DNA of 64,000 nucleotides, taken from the NCBI RefSeq assembly GCF_015767275.1, contig NZ_JADWMY010000012.1:84107-148106 (forward strand), read 5' to 3'. A program made the translations under genes and the position numbers. The notes beneath the pieces were generated by a model that was not told where the DNA came from, searched no databases, and saw only the letters and a program-made list of their open reading frames with translations. Below, piece after piece: positions 57,392-64,000 of this stretch (the stretch's first letter is position 1; each line of letters opens with the position of its first letter). Origin of the DNA: Herbaspirillum sp. AP02 (GTDB lineage Bacteria > Pseudomonadota > Gammaproteobacteria > Burkholderiales > Burkholderiaceae_D).

Positions 57392-60300
57392 ATGTTTGAA
57401 CGCATCATTCGCTTCGCCATCGAGCATCGATGGCTGGTCCTGCTGGCGGTGCTGGGCATGGCGGCCTATGGGGTCTACAACTACCAGAAGCTGCCCATCG
57501 ACGCCGTGCCCGACATTACCAACGTGCAGGTGCAGATCAACACCGCCGCCCCCGGCTATTCACCGCTGGAAACCGAGCAGCGCATCAGCTACCCGATCGA
57601 GACCGCCATGTCGGGCCTGCCGCAACTGGAACAGGTACGCTCGCTGTCGCGCTACGGGCTGTCGCAGGTCACGGTCATCTTCAAGGACGGTACCGACATC
57701 TACTTTGCGCGGCAACTGGTCAACGAGCGCATCCAGCAGGCCAGGAGCCAGCTGCCCGCTGGCATCGATCCGGCCATGGGGCCGATCTCCACCGGCCTCG
57801 GTGAAATCTACCTGTGGACCGTGGAAGCCCGCGAGGACGCCCGCAAACCCGACGGCACGCCCTATGGCGCTGCCGACCTGCGCGAGATCCAGGACTGGGT
57901 CATCAAGCCACAACTGCGGCTGGTGCCGGGCGTGACCGAGATCAACACCATCGGCGGCTACGCCCGCGAATACCACGTGGCACCCTCGGCCGAACGCCTG
58001 GCCTCCTATGGCATGACCATGGACAGCATCATAAAGGCCCTGGAAAAGAACAATAGCAATGTCGGCGCCGGCTACATCGAACGGCGCGGCGAGCAGTACC
58101 TGATCCGGGCGCCGGGCCAGGTGGCCTCGCTGGACGACATCGGCAATATCATCCTGGCCAATGTGCGCGGCGTGCCCATTCGCATCCGTGATGTGGCCGA
58201 GGTCGGTATGGGACGTGAGTTGCGCACGGGTGCGGCCACCGAGAACGGGCGCGAAGTGGTCCTGGGCACGGTCTTCATGCTGATCGGCGAGAACAGCCGC
58301 ACGGTCTCGCAGGCGGTGGACAAGAAGCTGCGCGAGATCAACCGCAACCTGCCGGCCGGGGTCGAGGCCATCACCGTCTACGACCGTACCGTGCTGGTGG
58401 ACAAGGCCATCGCCACGGTCAAGAAGAACCTGATCGAAGGCGCGCTGCTGGTGATTGCGGTGCTGTTCGTCTTCCTCGGCAACATCCGCGCCGCCATCAT
58501 CACGGCCATGGTGATTCCGCTGGCCATGCTGTTCACCTTCACCGGCATGGTCTCCAACAAGGTCAGCGCCAACCTGCTGAGCCTGGGTGCGCTGGATTTC
58601 GGCATCATCATCGATGGTGCGGTGGTGATCGTGGAAAACTGCGTGCGCCGCCTGGCCCATGCCCAGCAACATCACGGCCGCCCGCTCACGCGCAGCGAGC
58701 GCTTCCATGAGGTCTTCGCCGCCGCCCGCGAGGCACGCCGGCCGCTGCTGTTCGGGCAACTGATCATCATGATCGTGTACCTGCCCATGTTTGCGCTGAC
58801 CGGGGTGGAAGGCAAGATGTTCACGCCGATGGCCTTCACCGTGGTGGCGGCACTGCTGGGCGCGATGATCCTGTCGGTGACCTTCATCCCGGCGGCCATC
58901 GCCCTGTTCATCGGCGAGCGCGTCTCCGAGAAGGAGAACATCCTGATGCAATGGGCCAAGCGCCTCTATGCGCCGCTGCTGGTGCGCATCATGGACAACA
59001 AGCCGGTGGTGCTCAGTTTTGCCGGTGCGCTGATCGTGGTGTGCGCGGTGCTGGCCACGCGCCTGGGGACCGAGTTCGTGCCTAGTCTCAACGAGGGTGA
59101 CATGGCGATCCAGGCCTTGCGCATCCCCGGTACCAGCCTGACGCAATCGCTGGAGATGCAGCAGCAGATCGAGAAGGCGCTGATGCGGCAATTCCCCGAG
59201 ATCGAACGCGTCTTCGCCCGCACCGGCACTGCCGAGGTGGCCTCGGACCCGATGCCGCCCAATATCTCCGACGGCTACATCATGTTGAAGCCGGAGTCGC
59301 AATGGCCGCAGCCCCGCAAGACGCATGAGCAATTGCGCGACGCGATCCAGCAGGCCGTAGCCGGCATCCCCGGCAACAGCTACGAGTTCTCGCAGCCTAT
59401 CCAGCTGCGCTTCAACGAGCTGATCTCGGGCGTGCGCAGCGATGTCGCGGTCAAGGTCTTCGGTGACGACATGGGCGTGCTCAACGACACCGCCGCCAAG
59501 GTCGCCGCCGTACTGCAGAAGACCCGCGGCGCCACCGAAGTGAAGGTGGAACAGACCACCGGCCTGCCGATGCTGAGCGTGGATATCGACCGCCAGAAAC
59601 TGGCGCGCTATGGCCTGAACGTCTCCGACCTGCAGGACACGATTGCCACCGCCATCGGCGGCACCCAGGCCGGCACGCTATTCCAGGGCGACCGCCGCTT
59701 CGCCATCGTGGTGCGCCTGCCCGAAGCCGCCCGCGCCGACCTGGACGCCCTGCGTCGCCTGCCCATCGCGCTGCCGCTGCAGGAGGGTGCCAGCCGCATC
59801 AGCTATGTCCCGCTGGCGGAGGTGGCGACGCTCAACATCGCCCCCGGCCCCAACCAGGTCAGCCGCGAAGACGGCAAGCGCCGCATCGTGGTCAGCGCCA
59901 ACGTACGGGGCCGCGATCTGGGTTCCTTCGTGGCCGATGCGGAACAGGCACTGCAGGCGCAGGTGCGCATCCCCACCGGTTACTGGACCACCTGGGGCGG
60001 GCAGTTCGAGAATCTGCAATCGGCCACGCAACGCCTGCAGATCGTCATCCCGGTGGCGCTGCTGATGGTGTTCGTACTGCTGTTTGCGATGTTCAACAAC
60101 GTCAAGGATGGCTTGCTGGTCTTCACCGGCATTCCCTTCGCGCTGACCGGCGGCATCCTGGCGCTGGCCGCACGCGGCATCCCGATGTCGATCTCGGCGG
60201 CGGTGGGCTTCATCGCGCTGTCGGGCGTGGCGGTCCTCAACGGGCTGGTGATGATCTCCTTCATCCGCAGCCTGCGCGAGGAAGGTCGCACCCTGGATGC

Positions 60301-60604
60301 GGCGATCCACGAGGGTGCCATGACACGCCTGCGCCCGGTGCTGATGACGGCGTTGGTGGCGTCACTGGGCTTCGTGCCGATGGCACTGGCCACCGGCACC
60401 GGCGCCGAGGTACAGCGACCGCTGGCCACGGTGGTGATCGGCGGCATCCTGTCCTCCACGGCGTTGACGCTACTGGTGTTGCCACTGCTGTATCGGATGG
60501 CGCATGGAGCGGACGAGGAAGGCGACGGTGAGCGCCCGAACGCAAAGAAGCGTCGCCCGCGCTGGTTGGCCTGGTTGCCGGACTACCTGACTGCGCGGCG
60601 CTGA
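57392..60604 (+). CDS. czcA: heavy-metal RND efflux pump CzcA
   Basis: A 1070-residue inner-membrane RND transporter. Membrane helix 4 carries DFGIIIDGAVVIVEN with D402, D408 and E415, the HME1 pattern typical of Co/Zn/Cd pumps rather than the Cu/Ag type. Two large periplasmic loops (about 35-335 and 555-865) show the usual symmetry. It exports divalent metal from the periplasm through CzcB and CzcC. Ends 27 bases before the converging EAL gene. Confidence 0.96.
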   Translation: MFERIIRFAIEHRWLVLLAVLGMAAYGVYNYQKLPIDAVPDITNVQVQINTAAPGYSPLETEQRISYPIETAMSGLPQLEQVRSLSRYGLSQVTVIFKDGTDIYFARQLVNERIQQARSQLPAGIDPAMGPISTGLGEIYLWTVEAREDARKPDGTPYGAADLREIQDWVIKPQLRLVPGVTEINTIGGYAREYHVAPSAERLASYGMTMDSIIKALEKNNSNVGAGYIERRGEQYLIRAPGQVASLDDIGNIILANVRGVPIRIRDVAEVGMGRELRTGAATENGREVVLGTVFMLIGENSRTVSQAVDKKLREINRNLPAGVEAITVYDRTVLVDKAIATVKKNLIEGALLVIAVLFVFLGNIRAAIITAMVIPLAMLFTFTGMVSNKVSANLLSLGALDFGIIIDGAVVIVENCVRRLAHAQQHHGRPLTRSERFHEVFAAAREARRPLLFGQLIIMIVYLPMFALTGVEGKMFTPMAFTVVAALLGAMILSVTFIPAAIALFIGERVSEKENILMQWAKRLYAPLLVRIMDNKPVVLSFAGALIVVCAVLATRLGTEFVPSLNEGDMAIQALRIPGTSLTQSLEMQQQIEKALMRQFPEIERVFARTGTAEVASDPMPPNISDGYIMLKPESQWPQPRKTHEQLRDAIQQAVAGIPGNSYEFSQPIQLRFNELISGVRSDVAVKVFGDDMGVLNDTAAKVAAVLQKTRGATEVKVEQTTGLPMLSVDIDRQKLARYGLNVSDLQDTIATAIGGTQAGTLFQGDRRFAIVVRLPEAARADLDALRRLPIALPLQEGASRISYVPLAEVATLNIAPGPNQVSREDGKRRIVVSANVRGRDLGSFVADAEQALQAQVRIPTGYWTTWGGQFENLQSATQRLQIVIPVALLMVFVLLFAMFNNVKDGLLVFTGIPFALTGGILALAARGIPMSISAAVGFIALSGVAVLNGLVMISFIRSLREEGRTLDAAIHEGAMTRLRPVLMTALVASLGFVPMALATGTGAEVQRPLATVVIGGILSSTALTLLVLPLLYRMAHGADEEGDGERPNAKKRRPRWLAWLPDYLTARR

Positions 60605-60631
60605 TGTCCAGCGGCAGCCCTGCCGACCGGA

Positions 60632-62968
60632 TCAGCGGAAGCGATCCGGCGTCGCCAGCAGTTCGACGAATTGCTCCCCCGGCACGGGCTTGCCGTACCA
60701 GTAGCCCTGGTACAGCGAACAGCCTTGTGCATGCAGCAGGTCGCGCTGCTGCTGCGTCTCCACCCCTTCGGCGATGATGGACAGGTTCAGGCTCTGGCCC
60801 AGCATGATGATGCTGCGCACGATGCTGGCCATGGCGGCATCGGTCTCCATCTCGCGCACGAAGCTCTGATCGATCTTGATCTGGTCGATCGGGAAGCGTC
60901 CCAGATAGGCCAAGGAAGAGTAGCCAGTACCAAAATCATCCAGCGAGATCGAAATCTCGCTGGACTTCAGCCGCTGCATCTTGGCGATCACGTCTTCGAC
61001 CTGGTCCACCATCATGCTCTCGGTCAACTCCACCTTCAGGGAATGACTGTGAATCCGATATTGGCGGATGATCTCGCGGAAGCGGCCCACGAAATTGTCC
61101 ACCTTGAATTCCTGCGCCGACACATTCACCGCCACCACCAGCTCACGCGCCAGCCCCTGGCGTTGCCAGGCCTGCAGATCGCCACAGATGGCATGCAGCA
61201 CCTGCTGGCCGATCTGCTCCATCAAGCCCATGTCTTCGGCCACCGGGATGAACCCGCCCGGCGCAACGAGGCCCCGCTCTGGATGCTTCCAGCGCAGCAG
61301 CGCTTCGGCACCTACCACGTCCCCTTCATAGGTCACCTGCGGTTGGTAATACACGATGAACTGGCGCTGTGCGACCGCCTGCCGCAGTTCCGCTTCCAGC
61401 TGGCCGCGCTGGTTGGCCAGTGCCTGCATGGCGGGATCAAAGAAGCGGAAGGTATTGCGGCCGGCCAGGCGCGACTGCACCATCGCCAGCTCGGCCTGCA
61501 TCAGCAGTTCGGCCGCGCCGTGGTGATCGTCGTGGACGATATTGATGCCCAGGTTGATCGTGCAGGGAAAGCGCGCAACAGCCAGGGCATGGGGATCGGT
61601 GAAGGTGGCGATGATGCGATGGGCCAGCGCTTCACAGAAGCGGAGGCATTCGGCCAGGTCCTGGCTCCGGATCTCGCTGCCCAGCGCGAACTTCTCGCCA
61701 TCCAGGCGTGCCACCGTCTGCTCGGGTGTGACGCAGCTGGAGAAGCGGCGCGCGCATTCGACCAGCAACTGCTCCACCTCGTCGGACTTGGCGCCACCAT
61801 AGAAGAGGTCGGCGCGAGTGATTTCCATCACGAACACCGCGCCTGCCGTACCGTTGTTGCGACGACGCCCCAGACCGCGTTGCAGGCGATCCATGAACAG
61901 CTTCTTGTTGGGGAGATGGGTGACCGGATCATAGAAGGCCAGGCGATCAATGCGGTTTTCCGCTTCCAGCCGTGCGCTGACATCGATGACCACCCAGATC
62001 TGGTCCGACGGCCGCGCCGGGTCGATCAGCGAGGTATGCAATTCGGCCGGGAAGCTCCCTCCATCGCCACGGCGCAACAGCACGATCTCGCCGACCGCAC
62101 CGCTGGAACGGGCCACCGCCTGTGCCACGTAGGCCGCCTGCTGGGCCGGTTCGACGAACACCTCTTCGGCGGGCTGGCCGACGAGCTTCTTGTCCGCAGC
62201 GCCAAGCAAGACCTGGGCGGCCTCGTTGACGAACACGATACTGCCGTCGCGCACGAACAGCACCCCTGCCGGGATGTTGCCGAGAATGGCTGCCTGTTCA
62301 TCGAAGAGCGCCTTCAGGCTGCTCTGCATGGCCTCCATATGGCGCGCCAGCTGGCCGATTTCATCCTCCTGGGGGATGGCGATGCGTTCATCGAAACTGC
62401 CGTGCTCGATGCGCTCGGTGGCCTCGGTCAGCATGCCGATGGGCTTGAGAATGCGGCGATAGACCAGCAGCCCGATGATGATCAGCGAGGCCACCGCCTG
62501 CGCCAGCAGCACCAGGGTGTGGAAGCTCTTGTCGGCGGCCAGCTTGCGTTGCAGCTGGTAGTCCGACACGATCAGGCGCAGGCTGCCCAGGCTCACGTCT
62601 TGGTGGTTCTGCTGCATCACCAGCGGTACGCTGCGCGAGATGATGTTGCCCAGGCGCCGCTGCCCGTCTTCCACGCGGGCGATGATCTTTTCATCGGGAT
62701 CGGCGATTTCGGCCGACACCACCTGCGGATCAAGCATGGCCCCTTGCAGCACGGCGTTGATGTCGGACTTGTCCAGGCTCCACACCGGCAGCACCAGGCT
62801 GTGCTGCATGGTTTGCGCCTTTTCGTTGACCAGTGCCTGCATCTCGATACCGATCTGCTTTTCGCGCACGCCGTTGAGCACGGTCAGCGCCAGCACCACC
62901 GGCAGGCACAGGGCCACCAGCATGGCAATGGCGATATAGACGCCGAGGCTATTGAGTTTCATTTTCAT
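60632..62968 (-). CDS. membrane GGDEF-EAL protein, probable c-di-GMP phosphodiesterase
   Basis: A 778-residue protein: membrane helix (about 9-30), periplasmic region (about 31-150), second helix (about 150-170), HAMP, PAS (about 225-335), GGDEF (about 340-500) and EAL (about 520-770). The GGDEF loop reads DGEKF (423-427), so cyclase activity is unlikely. EAL motifs are intact: EALLRW (E555), ELTES, LDDFGTGYSS, IKIDQSF, AEGVET. It follows a periplasmic binding protein gene by 35 bases, suggesting a ligand-gated phosphodiesterase. Confidence 0.92.
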   Translation of the reverse strand: MKMKLNSLGVYIAIAMLVALCLPVVLALTVLNGVREKQIGIEMQALVNEKAQTMQHSLVLPVWSLDKSDINAVLQGAMLDPQVVSAEIADPDEKIIARVEDGQRRLGNIISRSVPLVMQQNHQDVSLGSLRLIVSDYQLQRKLAADKSFHTLVLLAQAVASLIIIGLLVYRRILKPIGMLTEATERIEHGSFDERIAIPQEDEIGQLARHMEAMQSSLKALFDEQAAILGNIPAGVLFVRDGSIVFVNEAAQVLLGAADKKLVGQPAEEVFVEPAQQAAYVAQAVARSSGAVGEIVLLRRGDGGSFPAELHTSLIDPARPSDQIWVVIDVSARLEAENRIDRLAFYDPVTHLPNKKLFMDRLQRGLGRRRNNGTAGAVFVMEITRADLFYGGAKSDEVEQLLVECARRFSSCVTPEQTVARLDGEKFALGSEIRSQDLAECLRFCEALAHRIIATFTDPHALAVARFPCTINLGINIVHDDHHGAAELLMQAELAMVQSRLAGRNTFRFFDPAMQALANQRGQLEAELRQAVAQRQFIVYYQPQVTYEGDVVGAEALLRWKHPERGLVAPGGFIPVAEDMGLMEQIGQQVLHAICGDLQAWQRQGLARELVVAVNVSAQEFKVDNFVGRFREIIRQYRIHSHSLKVELTESMMVDQVEDVIAKMQRLKSSEISISLDDFGTGYSSLAYLGRFPIDQIKIDQSFVREMETDAAMASIVRSIIMLGQSLNLSIIAEGVETQQQRDLLHAQGCSLYQGYWYGKPVPGEQFVELLATPDRFR

Positions 62969-63003
62969 GGTCTTGCAGAGAACGTGACGCGGGCGAAGCC
63001 CGC

Positions 63004-63930
63004 TTATTTGAACCAGTCCAGGCGATAGGTCTCGATGGCCTTGCGCTCCAGGGGCGTGAGGCGATCATTGTTGAGGACGATGACGCGTGGATGAGTGGAC
63101 TTCAGCAACTGGCGCGCCTGGCGCGTGGAGCGATGCTGGCGGATCAACTCGGCCAGCTCGCCGCTGCGATGAATCTTGCGCAGGCCTTCGAGCAGGGCGT
63201 CGCGGATATCGTCGCGCCCCGGCGTGGTGTAGAAGAACAGGTCCACCGGGTAGTACAGCACCAGGTCCGGCACGATGGCCAGCTGGTGGTCGCGGTCGTA
63301 GGTCTCCAGCTCGCCGCCCGCTTCGAAGACGGAGCGGTTATAGAAGTCGAAGCGCCTGGCCTTGAGCATCTCGAAGAGATTGAGATAGTTGCCCTGCACG
63401 ACGTCCAGGCCATTGGCCTGCATGATGCTGGTGTCGGTCCAACCGATGCCGGAGCCGATGCGGAACCTGCGCAGGTCGTCGAGGCTACGGATATCCCTGG
63501 CGCGCTGCAGGCTGGCGGTATTGGCCATCAGCACCCGGTAGCCACCCCCGCCGAGGTAGATCGGAAAGGGAATGCCTTCCAGCCCCCGGGTCATGGAACT
63601 GCCGGCGGACGTGGTCATCAGGTTGCAGTACTGGCCGGCCTGGATCAGCTGGACGTAGCGCTGGTCGGAGGTCGCCACATCGGCCACCTGGCAACCCTTG
63701 ATGGAGAAGCGCTTGCCGGTCGCCCGCATCGCCAGTTCAAGGACGGCCTTGCGGTAATCGATGAGGGGATTGTCATCGTTGAGATCGGCCAGCTTGATCT
63801 CGATGACGGGGTTGGCGGGGTCAGGGCTGGCGGGGGATTGGGCGCGGGCGATCCTGGCGCAGGACAGACCCATCATCAGGACGAGCAAGACTGCGGCAAC
63901 TGGTCGGGCGCTCGTCTTGATGTTACTCAT
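63004..63930 (-). CDS. periplasmic amino-acid-binding-like protein paired with the EAL protein
   Basis: A 308-residue protein with signal peptide (cleavage near RIARA/QSP, about residue 30) and the family-3 binding-protein fold: SLDDLRRFRIGSGIGWTDTSIM and KARRFDFYNRSVFEAGGELE. It is on the same strand as and just before the EAL gene, with no permease or ATPase genes near. That fits a sensory rather than transport role. ATG at 63930. Confidence 0.85.
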   Translation of the reverse strand: MSNIKTSARPVAAVLLVLMMGLSCARIARAQSPASPDPANPVIEIKLADLNDDNPLIDYRKAVLELAMRATGKRFSIKGCQVADVATSDQRYVQLIQAGQYCNLMTTSAGSSMTRGLEGIPFPIYLGGGGYRVLMANTASLQRARDIRSLDDLRRFRIGSGIGWTDTSIMQANGLDVVQGNYLNLFEMLKARRFDFYNRSVFEAGGELETYDRDHQLAIVPDLVLYYPVDLFFYTTPGRDDIRDALLEGLRKIHRSGELAELIRQHRSTRQARQLLKSTHPRVIVLNNDRLTPLERKAIETYRLDWFK

Positions 63931-64000
63931 ACAGGGCGGTGTGATCGAATTGAGAGTCGATGGTATGCAAGCATTGGGGGATGCGCAAGATTTTGTGGGG

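Noticed and set aside
60627..60649. CCGGATC/GATCCGG stem at the czcA/EAL gene junction read as a terminator
   Set aside because: Only 7 bp, no T-run, and it overlaps the end of the EAL coding sequence.

Overview
The window is a GC-rich chromosomal stretch, densely packed with genes on both strands. It reads as a betaproteobacterium of the Burkholderiales. The Oxalobacteraceae, and Herbaspirillum or a close relative, are the best guess. The support is the order rsmB / DUF4390 / ntrY / ntrX, small DUF3567, DUF1840 and DUF4148 proteins, many LysR regulators and a czc-type metal pump. The genus is inferred from gene content and could not be checked. No tRNA, rRNA, insertion sequence, phage or CRISPR array was seen.

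Layout. 1-4.0 kb: LysE-type exporter, OPT-family transporter, a lipoprotein and DUF1840. 4.1-9.3 kb: translation-coupled rsmB, DUF4390 and ntrY, then an NtrX-like regulator without an AAA+ domain. 9.8-11.7 kb: DUF3567, a TrmB-like methyltransferase and an EamA transporter. 11.7-15.4 kb: a GlnH/P/Q-like amino-acid ABC importer behind an arginase gene. 15.5-17.5 kb: kup. 17.9-21.7 kb: a sulfonate/nitrate-type ABC importer with two paralogous binding proteins in tandem. 21.7-24.3 kb: Ogt, a zinc-ribbon-like protein and threonine ammonia-lyase. 24.4-26.8 kb: feoA, feoB and a small Cys-rich membrane protein behind a good Fur-box match. 27.2-31.7 kb: a hypothetical protein, a LysR/MFS divergent pair, a small exported protein and a class I glutamine amidotransferase-like protein that lacks its nucleophilic cysteine.

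31.9-33.7 kb: a tandem duplicated cassette. Each copy has a conserved leader, a DUF4148 gene, a conserved 3' hairpin with a C-rich loop, and AT-rich DNA with repeated TTCTAAGTTTT at a spacing near 23 bp. 33.7-42.4 kb: MscS channel, FUSC-family protein, LysR with a divergent CoA-transferase, and LysR with a divergent MFS transporter. 42.6-45.0 kb: a GbsR/MarR regulator and a two-gene operon, each preceded by the same ATTTCTGT-N4-ACAGAAAT palindrome. 45.2-51.6 kb: an orphan ABC ATPase with unusual catalytic motifs, a chemotaxis receptor, an acyl-CoA synthetase, a DUF445 protein and an XRE regulator.

51.6-60.6 kb: a metal-response module. A CusS/CusR-type two-component pair faces a DUF4148 gene and czcI, czcC, czcB and czcA, with a palindromic candidate operator between them. 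60.6-63.9 kb: a periplasmic binding protein directly upstream of a membrane GGDEF-EAL protein whose GGDEF motif is degenerate and whose EAL motifs look intact, suggesting a ligand-sensing c-di-GMP phosphodiesterase.

The least explained items are the duplicated DUF4148 cassette, the Cys-less amidotransferase, the GbsR operator pair and the binding-protein/EAL pair.
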